Below, piece by piece: positions 9,185 through 16,738 of a stretch of DNA of 64,000 nucleotides; the first letter of the stretch is position 1, and each line of letters begins with the position of its first letter. The DNA lies in NCBI GenBank assembly GCA_038231255.1, contig JBBRLR010000014.1, positions 5,626 through 69,625 on the forward strand, in the 5' to 3' direction. The DNA is from JALYUS01 sp038231255 (GTDB taxonomy: Bacteria > Chloroflexota > Chloroflexia > Thermomicrobiales > JALYUS01). Below the pieces are notes generated by a model. That model saw only the letters and a list, made by a program, of their open reading frames with translations, had not been told where the DNA came from and made no database searches. The translations under genes were made by a program, and so were the position numbers.

Positions 9185-9739
9185 TTATAACGTCCAAAGA
9201 CGCGCAATTGGTTGATTGGGTTCTTTGACGACGCGATACACATCCGGGTTCGACAGAGTTTCCCATGTCCCGAAGCCGACGCGGGCATCGAAGTGCCGCA
9301 GCAGGAGTGCCAGCATGTTGCCATGTGTGACGACTACCGTCGCGCTGCCGGGGTGATTGTGTGCATCGCCGAGCGCCGCGATCCCGCGTGTGGCGGCGGC
9401 ACGGCTCGATTCGCCGCCCGCGAGATGGTAATCGGGATCATCGAAACTGGTTGCGAGATGGGCGCGCCATTCCGGCAGCGATACCGGACTCAGGACGCGC
9501 TCGACGAGACGATCATCGGTCTCGACCGGGATGCCGAGCCGTGCGGCGAGCGGCGCGATGGAGGCCGTCGCGCGGGCATACGGACTGGAAACGATGGATG
9601 TGATGCCGAGTGGCGCGAGCAGATCGGCGAGCGCGACCGCTTGCGCTTCGCCCGCCGGGGTCAGGAGCGCACCCGGCGCTTGACCGGTCGCCCGGCAGTG
9701 GCGCACGAGGTAGAGGGGACGCAGCGCTGGTACGTTCAC
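9185..9739 (-). CDS. Histidine phosphatase family protein (phosphoglycerate-mutase-like)
   Basis: 184 residues from a GTG at 9739 that overlaps the upstream stop in ATGTGA. The ATG at 9787 would give an extra segment inside the neighbour. The phosphatase signature LVRHCRATG carries the nucleophilic His with RHC instead of the usual RHG; SSPYARATAS and VVTHGNML supply the conserved Arg and second His. It likely dephosphorylates a small phosphorylated substrate in the cytoplasm. The specificity cannot be read from sequence. Confidence 0.87.
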   Translation of the reverse strand: MNVPALRPLYLVRHCRATGQAPGALLTPAGEAQAVALADLLAPLGITSIVSSPYARATASIAPLAARLGIPVETDDRLVERVLSPVSLPEWRAHLATSFDDPDYHLAGGESSRAAATRGIAALGDAHNHPGSATVVVTHGNMLALLLRHFDARVGFGTWETLSNPDVYRVVKEPNQPIARLWTL

Positions 9740-10344
9740 ATCGCGATCAGGCTGGTTTCGTACATCTGGCCCCAGAATTGCTCCCACGCCCCACCCTCGG
9801 CATCTACCGCGTCCACCGCCGTCTTCAGGCAGTCGGGCATCAAGGGCGTTGTCACGACCGTCGGCAGGTGCAAGCGATAGCGACTGGTGAGGATGCCCTC
9901 CAGGAAGGTGATCTCATGCGCGTGCGCGGGCGCAAGATCAGGCAGGATGAGGACATCCACATTGAGGGCGCGCCAGTACGCCTCGCGCGAGACGCGGCGG
10001 GCAATGCGCTGCTCCCGATCGCGGCGGCTTTCCGGCGCGGGCGGCTCTTCCTGCTCCTCGCGCGGCAGGGCGACTTCCGTGATATAGGCATTGAGCGCGA
10101 AATCCCGCCACGTCATCAGGAAATGCGAGATCAGTGGCGCGTGCAACCGCAGTCCGGCGAGGACGTACTGCGCGATCCGCGCCGCCCGTGCCCGGTCCGC
10201 GTTGAAGATCAACCACCCCTGCCCTTGCCGCACGCGCATCTCGATGGTGTCGAGATAGGCAGACATGCGGACGAGCAAATCGCGATCCTGGGTCGAAACA
10301 TCGTCGGGTTCGGGGGAAAGCGCAAAGCGGTCATACATCGCCAT
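9736..10344 (-). CDS. DnaC/IstB-like protein with a degenerate Walker A, function unknown
   Basis: 202 residues. The segment GWLIFNADRARAARIAQYV sits where DnaC/IstB AAA+ proteins have GLLLxGPxGTGKTHLA, and VDVLILPDLAP then LTSRYRLHLPTVVTTPL resemble their Walker B and sensor-1 (ARYxxxLPTIxTSN) segments. The P-loop GxxxxGK[TS] is absent, so ATP binding is doubtful. I infer a decayed or repurposed AAA-like fold by eye only. It is translationally coupled to the downstream histidine phosphatase, suggesting a shared but unknown task. The start is ATG 10344 or 10338. Confidence 0.6.
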   Translation of the reverse strand: MAMYDRFALSPEPDDVSTQDRDLLVRMSAYLDTIEMRVRQGQGWLIFNADRARAARIAQYVLAGLRLHAPLISHFLMTWRDFALNAYITEVALPREEQEEPPAPESRRDREQRIARRVSREAYWRALNVDVLILPDLAPAHAHEITFLEGILTSRYRLHLPTVVTTPLMPDCLKTAVDAVDAEGGAWEQFWGQMYETSLIAM

Positions 10345-10425
10345 ATGGTTCTTACCCTCGGCTTGTGTACGAACAGACCTCTTGCCGCAGAAGTGTACGC
10401 GCGAAAGTGCTGATCGCCAAGAGGG

Positions 10426-10480
10426 GAACCTAACCCCCGGCCCCCTTCCTCGCGGGAAGGGGGCCGGGGGGTTTAGGTTC
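10426..10480. repeat. Palindrome, GAACCTAACCCCCGGCCCC type
   Basis: A compact 55-base hairpin whose arms pair over about 24 bases around a short CGCG-containing loop. It ends at the base adjoining the TAA stop (10481-10483) of the aldo/keto reductase and could work as a terminator or 3' stabiliser. Related copies lie at 29144, 48941, 57790 and 63026. Confidence 0.88.
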
Positions 10481-11389
10481 TTACGCCGTCACGCTCGCCG
10501 TCGTCATCCAGTGCGGGTTCTTGACGGTGCCGTCGAAATCGCCGGTGGTTTTCCACCCTTCGATCATGCCGCCTTCGGCTCCATCCACCGAAGTGGCGCG
10601 CTGCTGGAGTTCATCCATCTCGGCGCGGCTGAACGGGCTGAAGGTATCGCCGACGCGGAGCGCCTGCTCCAGGTCGCGCGCATTCTCGCACCCGGTGATG
10701 ACGACCGACGTCGGCAGAGAAAGGGCATAGCGCAGGCATTCCTCCGCCGTGATCGTCCCTTCTTTGGGGAGGCGACCCGAGGCGAGCGGCTTCATGCCGA
10801 GCACGCCGATATTGCGCTCGACGAGCACCGGCAGCACCAATGCCTGGAAACTGTTGTGGTGGTAATCAATCACATTGAGCGGCATCTGGACGGTGTCGAA
10901 GTCGAACCCCTGATTGAGCATCTTCAGGTGGATATGCGGATCCTTGTGACCGGTGAAGCCGATGTAGCGGATTTTGCCCGCCTCGCGCGCCTCGACCAGC
11001 GCCTCGATCGCGCCGTTCGGGGCAAAGACGCGCTCCGGGTCGTCCATGCGGATCATCTCGTGGAGTTGAATCAGGTCAATGTGGTCGGTCTGCAACCGTT
11101 CGAGGCACTGGTCAATCTGCCCGGCGGCGGCCTCGCGCGACTGGCCGTCAATCTTGGTCATCAAAAAAACGCGCTCGCGGTAGCCGTCGCGCAGGGCGTG
11201 GCCCATCTTCACTTCGGCCTGCCCGCCGTGGTAGTCCCAGCAGTTGTCCATAAACGTCAATCCCGCGTCAATCGCGGTGTGGATCAGCCGGGTCGTCTCC
11301 GCCGGGTCCTGCGGCCGCGCGATATGCGCCCCGCCCAGCCCGATCGCACTCACCCGCTCGCCTGTCTTACCCAATGTCCGGTACTGCAT
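10481..11389 (-). CDS. Aldo/keto reductase
   Basis: 302 residues of an NAD(P)H-dependent aldo/keto reductase. The N-terminus MQYRTLGKTG is family typical. The catalytic tetrad is visible: Asp48 and Tyr53 (MDNCWDYHGG), Lys79 (LMTKI) and His110 (QLHEM). Closer to the FeS-lacking oxidoreductases that use a WDYH motif than to classical AKR1 enzymes. Substrate unknown. A strong GAGGTAAC-like ribosome site precedes ATG 11389. A paralogue lies at 21729-22643. Confidence 0.92.
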   Translation of the reverse strand: MQYRTLGKTGERVSAIGLGGAHIARPQDPAETTRLIHTAIDAGLTFMDNCWDYHGGQAEVKMGHALRDGYRERVFLMTKIDGQSREAAAGQIDQCLERLQTDHIDLIQLHEMIRMDDPERVFAPNGAIEALVEAREAGKIRYIGFTGHKDPHIHLKMLNQGFDFDTVQMPLNVIDYHHNSFQALVLPVLVERNIGVLGMKPLASGRLPKEGTITAEECLRYALSLPTSVVITGCENARDLEQALRVGDTFSPFSRAEMDELQQRATSVDGAEGGMIEGWKTTGDFDGTVKNPHWMTTASVTA

Positions 11390-11420
11390 CTCGTTACCTC
11401 CCTAAATGAACAGCGACAAA

Positions 11421-11579
11421 GAAAGGGAAACCGGCACAGAGGACGCAGAGGACACAGAGAGCACAGAGAGAAAAGAGTAAAGGTAGGTTTGTCCTCATTA
11501 CGTTCTTGGCGAACCTCTCACTCCATTCTATCTCTTTCCCTCTGTGCTCTCTTGTGCTCTCTGTGTCCTCTGTGCTCAA
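11421..11579. repeat. Inverted repeat, CACAGAGGACGCAGAG type
   Basis: The left arm (about 11433-11472) and right arm (about 11540-11578) consist of tandem CACAGAG/GACGCAGAG units in opposite orientation around about 70 unique bases. The TGA stop of the upstream dehydrogenase (11576-11578) is formed at the edge of the right arm. The short open frame over this region is repeat-derived and not a gene. Confidence 0.9.
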
Positions 11580-12679
11580 TCCATCGTCCCGTTGACAAGG
11601 TAGTGCGTCAGGGCATTGTCGTCGAGGTGCGCGATGCCGAGGGCGGCGGGAGTGCGGGTGGCGGCACGAAGGTCCTGGCCCGTAACCGCCGTGCCGAGAT
11701 CGGTGAGCGCCGACATCACAGGGGTCGGGACATCAAATTGCGTGCCGAGAGCAGCCCATGTCGCGATGCCGTACGGAATGTCTTCGAGCAGCCAGCGGGT
11801 GTCGAGCGAGCCGGGGGCGCGCAGTTGCGTGAGCATCCGGCTGCCGTTGATCGTCGCCCACAGATCACCGCGCGGCCCGAACCCCGCCCGCCAGTATGCC
11901 TCCTCAACCGGGTCGAGGGTCAGGCCGAGTCGCGCGCCAATCGCCAGCCGTTCGGCGTCCACCGCCTTGATCGCCCGCACGACGCCGGGCGTCACGCCCT
12001 CCTCGTAGAAGTAGAAATCGCCGCGCGCGTACTCGACGCGCCCCGCGTTCAGAAGCACCCCGGCGGGATGCAAAATCGGGTTGCCCGCTGAAAGGCCGCA
12101 GGCGACGACGTGCGGATGGGCGCGCACGCCGGGGAAAACATCGGCGAGCAGTGCCAGCAGGCGATTATTCTCCCGCGCGGGGAAGGCGGCGACGCCGAGG
12201 CCGGAGACGACGCCCCAGATATGCGCGTGGTCCGGCGCGAGTTTGCGGCAGACATACGGCGCGGTATCGGCCTCCGCGACCACAACGCCGTCCAGTTTCC
12301 CCGCCGCGCGAGCCGCTTCCGCGAAGGCGAGCGCGCCCAGATTCCCCGGCGTCAGGACGATGACATGCCCTGGTCGCAAATGCGGCACGCACGCATCGGC
12401 GAATGCCCGGTGGGCATACGAGGGCACGGGCACGATCAGGAGATCGTTCGCGGCCATCGTTTCGGCAATGTCAGTCGTGGCGTGATGGAGGTGGGCTATC
12501 CCCTGCTCGGCTACGCCAGTGAGCCGGATCGCGCCATTTTTGAGCGGCGCGAGCGTTTCGGCGTAGTCGGGCGCGGGAATCTCCCAGAGCGTCACCGCGA
12601 AGCCGCGCAATTGCAAATTCGCCGCCAGCGCGAACCCCGTATTCCCCCCGCCCAGCACCGCCACCCGCCGCTCACCCAT
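11576..12679 (-). CDS. NAD/NADP octopine/nopaline dehydrogenase family protein
   Basis: 367 residues. The N-terminal Rossmann fold shows VAVLGGGNTGFALAANL. The C-terminal domain has the family signature NPILHPAGVLLNAG (His and Asn for substrate binding) and YFYEEGVTP. Enzymes of this family reductively condense or oxidise opine-type N-(carboxyalkyl) amino acids; the actual substrate is unknown. It is flanked on both sides by repeats, and its stop codon lies in the arm of the downstream one. The following dipeptidase gene may act on related amino-acid conjugates (inference). Confidence 0.88.
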   Translation of the reverse strand: MGERRVAVLGGGNTGFALAANLQLRGFAVTLWEIPAPDYAETLAPLKNGAIRLTGVAEQGIAHLHHATTDIAETMAANDLLIVPVPSYAHRAFADACVPHLRPGHVIVLTPGNLGALAFAEAARAAGKLDGVVVAEADTAPYVCRKLAPDHAHIWGVVSGLGVAAFPARENNRLLALLADVFPGVRAHPHVVACGLSAGNPILHPAGVLLNAGRVEYARGDFYFYEEGVTPGVVRAIKAVDAERLAIGARLGLTLDPVEEAYWRAGFGPRGDLWATINGSRMLTQLRAPGSLDTRWLLEDIPYGIATWAALGTQFDVPTPVMSALTDLGTAVTGQDLRAATRTPAALGIAHLDDNALTHYLVNGTMD

Positions 12680-12700
12680 ACCTAACTCCCTTTGATCAAA

Positions 12701-12833
12701 CCGAGCGCAGAGGACGCAGAGAGCACAGAGAAAGAGAGTTCGTGAGGGAAAATGAGGATCGTCCGTTCCATCACACTGATTGTCTTCTTTTCCTTGTCCA
12801 TTCTCCTCTGTGCTCTCTGCGTCCTCTGCGTTT
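12701..12833. repeat. Inverted repeat, CACAGAGGACGCAGAG type
   Basis: Left arm 12704-12735 (GCGCAGAGGACGCAGAGAGC) and right arm about 12803-12833 (the complement) with about 70 bases between. It fills the gap between the M20 dipeptidase and the octopine-type dehydrogenase. The dipeptidase TGA sits directly at the arm edge. Confidence 0.9.
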
Positions 12834-14227
12834 CACTCTTTCTTCCCACGGTACGCGTCGGCGAGGGCGGGGAAGAGGGCGCAGTAGGCGCGGCGGGACA
12901 TCATGAAGGCGTCGAGCAGGTAGGACTCGTTGGGCGCGTGAACCTGATCGCCGGGCATGCCCCACGAGAAGAAGACCATATCCGCACCGATTTCGGTTTG
13001 CAGCGTTTCCGCGATCGGGAGCGTGCCGCCGAGCCGAATGACGAGCGGGTCCTTGCCGTAGAGGTCCGCCAAAACGCCCCGTGCCGCCTGCAATGCCGGA
13101 TGATCCATGCCGATGCTGAACGGCCGCGCCGCGCCGGGGAAGCGGCGGACGGTGGCCGTCGCGCCGGGCGGGCAATGCGCCTGTACATGCGCCTCGATGG
13201 CGTCCAGCACCTTGCCCGGCTCCTGATTCGGGACGAGGCGGCAGGTGATCTTCGCGTGCGCCTCGGAAGGGGTGACGGTCTTCAATCCCTCGCCCGTGAA
13301 GCCGCCCCAGATGCCGTTCAGGTCGAGCGTCGGGCGTGCGCCGCGCCGCTCGTTGACGGTATAACCCGGCTCGCCCCACAGGGCGGGAAGGTCGAGTTCG
13401 CGCTGATATTCCCCCTGATCGAAGGGTACGGCGGCGATCTGCGCGCGCTCCGCCGCCGTCAGGTCGCGGACGGGTTCGTAAAAGCCCGCGACGGTGACGC
13501 GGCCCGCGTTGTCGTGCATCGTTGTGACGAGGCGGGCGAGCGCCTCGACGGCGTTTGGGGTCGCCGCGCCATGCTGGCCGGAGTGGAGGTCGGTGTTGGC
13601 GGTGCGCAGATCAATCTGGCAGGCGGCGATCCCCTTGGAACTGATGGTCAGCGAGGGGGAATCCGGCCCCCACATGCCGCCATCCGCTGAGAGGGTGAAA
13701 TCGGCGGCGAGCAGGGTCGCGTTGTCGCGGACGAACTGGTGCAGATTCGGCGAGCCGATCTCTTCTTCGCCCTCGAACATGCATTTGAGGCCGATTGGCA
13801 GGCTGCCGTGGACGGCGAGATACGCCTCGATTCCCTTGATCGCCGCGAACATGTTGCCCTTGTCGTCCGCCGCGCCGCGCGCATACAGGCGTCCATCACG
13901 GATGGTTGGCTCGAATGGCGGCGTTTCCCAGAGATCGAGCGGATCGGGCGGCTGCACATCGTAGTGGCCGTAGAGGATCGCCGTCGGCGCGCCATCCGGG
14001 GCGGGCCAGACGCCATACACGACCGGGTTGCCGTTCGTCGGCAGCAGCGCGACATCCCGCGCACCGAGCGTCCGCAATTGGTTGGCGACCCATTCCGCCG
14101 CCTGGCGCATCGCATCCCGATGCTCCGGCAGGCTGCTGACGCTCGGAATGCGCAGGAGTGTCTTCAGTTCCTCCAGTTGGCGCGCGTCGTGTTCCTTCAG
14201 GTAGGCATCGCAGGCGGTGTCGCTCAT
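12833..14227 (-). CDS. M20 family dipeptidase
   Basis: 464 residues, full length for the M20/CNDP-type metallopeptidases that hydrolyse dipeptides or amino-acid amides with two zinc ions. Zinc ligand segments are visible: ILYGHYDVQP (His, Asp), GAADDKGN (bridging Asp), MFEGEEEIGSP (catalytic Glu then Glu), LSADGG (Asp) and the C-terminal VHAPNES (His). The dimerisation domain contains DLHSGQHGAATPNA. Cytoplasmic; no signal peptide. The last codons run into a repeat arm. Confidence 0.94.
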   Translation of the reverse strand: MSDTACDAYLKEHDARQLEELKTLLRIPSVSSLPEHRDAMRQAAEWVANQLRTLGARDVALLPTNGNPVVYGVWPAPDGAPTAILYGHYDVQPPDPLDLWETPPFEPTIRDGRLYARGAADDKGNMFAAIKGIEAYLAVHGSLPIGLKCMFEGEEEIGSPNLHQFVRDNATLLAADFTLSADGGMWGPDSPSLTISSKGIAACQIDLRTANTDLHSGQHGAATPNAVEALARLVTTMHDNAGRVTVAGFYEPVRDLTAAERAQIAAVPFDQGEYQRELDLPALWGEPGYTVNERRGARPTLDLNGIWGGFTGEGLKTVTPSEAHAKITCRLVPNQEPGKVLDAIEAHVQAHCPPGATATVRRFPGAARPFSIGMDHPALQAARGVLADLYGKDPLVIRLGGTLPIAETLQTEIGADMVFFSWGMPGDQVHAPNESYLLDAFMMSRRAYCALFPALADAYRGKKE

Positions 14228-14434
14228 TCATTCCTCCGCGTTGGCAGTCGGTCGTCGGCAGTCGTCATCGTGCGGGGAAGGGTATCACGCGCATTGCGGA
14301 CGGGCAACGGAAAATCCGCGCGGGGCATGTGGGAGACTCTTTCATCGTACGCATTGCGAATAGTGCGCGTTCCGCATACGAGTCGAGGCGCGAACGTCGT
14401 TCGAAAGGGAGGAAGCAATGACTCGGGGAAAATA

Positions 14435-14548
14435 TTACTCGGTCGCGCCGTGCGGGAGGTCGGCGGCGTAGCAGTAGCGCGCCCACAGTTCGCGCACGCG
14501 GGCATCGGGCAGCGGCTGGCCGCGCGGCAATGCAGCCCAAATAGGCAC
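14435..14548 (-). CDS. Possible 37-residue small protein or gene remnant
   Basis: A GTG-started frame encodes a protein ending in RVRELWARYCYAADLPHGATE. Its composition (balanced, with an amphipathic ARVRELWARYCYAA helix) is more protein-like than the competing frames, and it ends in a clean TAA. There is no convincing Shine-Dalgarno, and an in-frame TAA lies just upstream, so it may be the tail of a decayed gene. Confidence 0.25.
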   Translation of the reverse strand: MPIWAALPRGQPLPDARVRELWARYCYAADLPHGATE

Positions 14549-14839
14549 AGCATGAGTTTAACCACGATCACGCGAATCGGCAACGGGGAACCTAACTGGG
14601 GCAATCGCATCTAAATTGTGGAACCGGCGCCGTCGGTTTCTGGCATGCTGTACCACCATTTCTCAGGAAATGGTGCTCTCGTGGGGGCGTTTCGCCTCGA
14701 GGCCGGACTGCAAACGCGACGGACGTGCGTGGTTTTCCGGACGGTCGGCAAGCAATCTCAGGCGGAATGCCTCATGCATCAGAGAATCTCTGGACGATGT
14801 CATTGCGATGCGATTGCCCTGCGCATTGCCTCCTAACCC

Positions 14840-14868
14840 TTCTCATGGCCGCATGCTTCTGGTATGCT
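14840..14868 (+). promoter_or_regulatory. Candidate promoter of the VQRK-motif gene
   Basis: TTCTCA (14840-14845), 17 bases, then TATGCT (14863-14868) preceded by TGG as an extended -10. It would start transcription near 14875, about 55 bases before ATG 14930. Pattern match only. Confidence 0.4.
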
Positions 14869-14929
14869 CCACGCAGCATCAGGACAATCAGTGGAACGGC
14901 GAGCGACGCGGACGGTATGGGGGAGACGA

Positions 14930-15958
14930 ATGGCGAACTTCGAGCGTATCCATCGCCGCGCGGCACGGGCCGCGATCACCCCGGTGCATGCGTCGCCGGC
15001 GCGCGACGAGGACGAGCGAGCTCCCGCCCGGCCCCCGCATGACGGTGGGAATCTCATCACCCGCCTCACCGGCCCGGCCGTCGCCCCCATCGTCCAGCGC
15101 AAGCAGACCCCCGCCTCCGATGCCGACCGCGCCCGCTACGCCGTCGACCAGCCCGGCGAGCACACGATCGGCCTGCCCGAGACGCCGTACGCGGTGCCAG
15201 GCGAGCCCGGCGTCATGCAGTTCGCTAAGGGCACGTGGGGGAAGGTGCAGGCGGGGCTGAAGGATATCCCCGCCCTGATGGACGATGCATCCCTGGAGAA
15301 GACGAAGACCAAGCAGGGGACCACCTGGGCGCGGCGGATGGACAAGACCGACCGCATTTCCGACCCGACCGCCTACATGAGCACCCCGGAGATCGCCGTG
15401 CATCTCAAGGAGTTTAAGGAGGGCGCGCACGCCTTCATCAAGCCGGAGTTCCACGAGAAGATCAGCAAGGAAGGGAAGGACGGCGGGTTCGGCGGCTGGG
15501 GCCGGGACGCCAACTTCGTCGCCCCCCTGAGCGAGGCGAACAGCCTGGTGGCGGAGGCGCACAAGAAGGCGGGGCTGCTGACGGTCGAGCAGCGGCTCGG
15601 CATCCCGTCCGGCAAGGACTGGTCCTGGGCGCACCCACAGAAGAACCCCGAGAGCAAGCTCTTCCGCTACATCCTGCGCAAGCCGGACGCCTTCGGCCTG
15701 CGCATGGCGACGGGGCGCGAGAGCGGGGCCTACAAGGAGGAGTGGGAGGCGGGCGGCAAGACCTTGGGCGGCGGGAGCGAGGCGGTGATTGATAAGCTCT
15801 CGCTGGGCGACCTGAATGACGCTAAGAGCCGGGGGGATCTGGAGGTGAAGGAGGAATCCTTCCCCGAGACTCCGACACCCGGCGGGGGCGCTCAGGGGGT
15901 CACGGCCCCGTCCGCCGGCGCCACGCCGCCCGTGCCCACAACGCCGTCCATCGGCTAG
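14930..15958 (+). CDS. Orphan 342-residue protein with VQRK motif; possible secreted effector
   Basis: No family recognised. The start ATG 14930 follows GGGGGAG. Residues 1-60 are basic and disordered. PIVQRKQ near residue 54 is the kind of short motif often seen in proteins linked to extracellular contractile injection systems. A compact region (about 90-270) follows, with GVMQFAKGTWGKVQAGLKD, GGFGGWGRDANFVAPL and a lysozyme-like EAHKKAGLLTVEQRLGIP spacing. The last 50 residues are a Pro/Gly/Ala-rich tail. No signal peptide or membrane helix. It stands alone on the plus strand between two gene-poor regions. An effector role is only a hypothesis, and no injection-system genes are in the window. 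Confidence 0.6.
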   Translation: MANFERIHRRAARAAITPVHASPARDEDERAPARPPHDGGNLITRLTGPAVAPIVQRKQTPASDADRARYAVDQPGEHTIGLPETPYAVPGEPGVMQFAKGTWGKVQAGLKDIPALMDDASLEKTKTKQGTTWARRMDKTDRISDPTAYMSTPEIAVHLKEFKEGAHAFIKPEFHEKISKEGKDGGFGGWGRDANFVAPLSEANSLVAEAHKKAGLLTVEQRLGIPSGKDWSWAHPQKNPESKLFRYILRKPDAFGLRMATGRESGAYKEEWEAGGKTLGGGSEAVIDKLSLGDLNDAKSRGDLEVKEESFPETPTPGGGAQGVTAPSAGATPPVPTTPSIG

Positions 15959-16246
15959 AGCGGGTATCACAGTAGCGACGGCGGGCGTCATCCTGCCGCC
16001 GCGAGGGACGGCATACCACCTAAAGGGTACCCGGAGCCCGCCGCCACCGGGTCAATGCCTCTGCACAATGCTGTAACGCCAAGGCCGCTCATGCGTCGCC
16101 CCGCGCCTCGTTGAAGGCGTCGCGGAAGCGAGCGGGATCTGGGAGATCGGGCGCGATTGTAGAATTACCCCAAAGAATACCCCGCAAGATTTCCCCTCCA
16201 AGGTACGCCAGGTAACATCTGCCCCGCGCGATTCACCGCCAGACAA
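15959..16246. other. Gene-poor stretch
   Basis: About 290 bases between the convergent VQRK gene and the ferredoxin terminator. No credible gene or repeat family member seen. A GC-rich imperfect hairpin around 15973-16010 might terminate the VQRK gene. Confidence 0.4.
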
Positions 16247-16276
16247 AGAAAAACGCCGCCCCATAAGGGACGGCGT
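16247..16276 (-). terminator. Rho-independent terminator of the ferredoxin gene
   Basis: Read on the minus strand: CGCCGTCCC, loop TTAT, GGGGCGGCG, then a run of T (TTTTTC). It lies 11 bases after the ferredoxin stop. Confidence 0.8.
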
Positions 16277-16286
16277 CGACCCTGCG

Positions 16287-16529
16287 CTACTTCTTGAAGT
16301 AGTCGGCGTTGATCTGGATGAACTTCTTCCACTCGTCCGGCAGATCCGGCTCGAAGAAGATCGCCTCGACCGGGCACTCGGGCGCGCAGACGCCGCAATC
16401 AATGCACTCATTCGGGTCAATGAAATACATGGTGTCGTCGTCCGTCGCATGGATGCAGTCTACCGGGCAGACCTCGACGCAGGACGCGTCCTTCACACTA
16501 ATGCATGGCTCGGCAATAATATAGGCCAT
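16287..16529 (-). CDS. 7Fe ferredoxin ([3Fe-4S][4Fe-4S])
   Basis: 80 residues, starting at ATG 16529 after GGGAGGAAA; the longer frame upstream has no ferredoxin homology. The first Cys set (CISVKDASCVEVCPVDC) has the spacing of seven-iron ferredoxins. The second is CIDCGVCAPECP, a classical [4Fe-4S] ligand motif. The acidic C-terminus matches thermophile- and actinobacterial-type ferredoxins. Soluble electron carrier, possibly the partner of the P450 at 20137 (inference). Monocistronic, with its own terminator. Confidence 0.93.
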   Translation of the reverse strand: MAYIIAEPCISVKDASCVEVCPVDCIHATDDDTMYFIDPNECIDCGVCAPECPVEAIFFEPDLPDEWKKFIQINADYFKK

Positions 16530-16600
16530 TGCAGATTTCCTCCCTCGGACCACGAACACCGACGTCCGCTGGTTCGGTACCGCACGTACGTATGGCCGCG

Positions 16601-16609
16601 AGTGTAGCA
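16601..16609 (-). promoter_or_regulatory. Extended -10 element upstream of ferredoxin
   Basis: On the minus strand TGCTACACT, an extended -10 about 70 bases before the ferredoxin ATG. No good -35 is seen. Confidence 0.3.
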
Positions 16610-16684
16610 TGTAGCACAAGGTTTGCCTACCCCACTCGCTGCTCGATGGGTGGTCAGTTGCCGCTCACTGGCCGTGTGATACAT

Positions 16685-16692
16685 GCTAGACT
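16685..16692 (+). promoter_or_regulatory. Extended -10 element upstream of the serine hydrolase
   Basis: TGCTAGACT at 16684-16692, about 45 bases before ATG 16739, in the divergent ferredoxin/hydrolase gap. The -35 is unconvincing. Confidence 0.3.
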
Positions 16693-16738
16693 CTACTGCG
16701 GGCACTACGGATATGCGACAGAAACGTGCGAGGTAAAG

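Larger units (their letters stand above)
14228..14929. other. Long gene-poor stretch
   Basis: About 700 bases between the divergent M20 dipeptidase and the VQRK protein. I see only the short reading frame at 14435-14548 and a promoter-like element at 14840. Other open frames here have implausible Arg/Pro-rich composition. Confidence 0.5.

Noticed and set aside
11394..11579. 61-residue open frame (ThrGluAspThr- and CysAlaLeuCysVal-rich)
   Set aside because: It is the literal translation of a tandem-unit inverted repeat; similar frames arise at every repeat of this class.
12752..13690. 312-residue plus-strand frame opposite the M20 dipeptidase
   Set aside because: Antisense of a well-supported gene; its hydrophobic start is repeat sequence.
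14930..15958. Reading the VQRK protein as a lysozyme or CHAP hydrolase
   Set aside because: No catalytic Glu/Asp or Cys-His arrangement of those families could be placed with confidence.
16529..16738. Upstream extension of the serine hydrolase into the ferredoxin leader
   Set aside because: Crosses both promoters, has no homology; GAGGTAAAG precedes ATG 16739.
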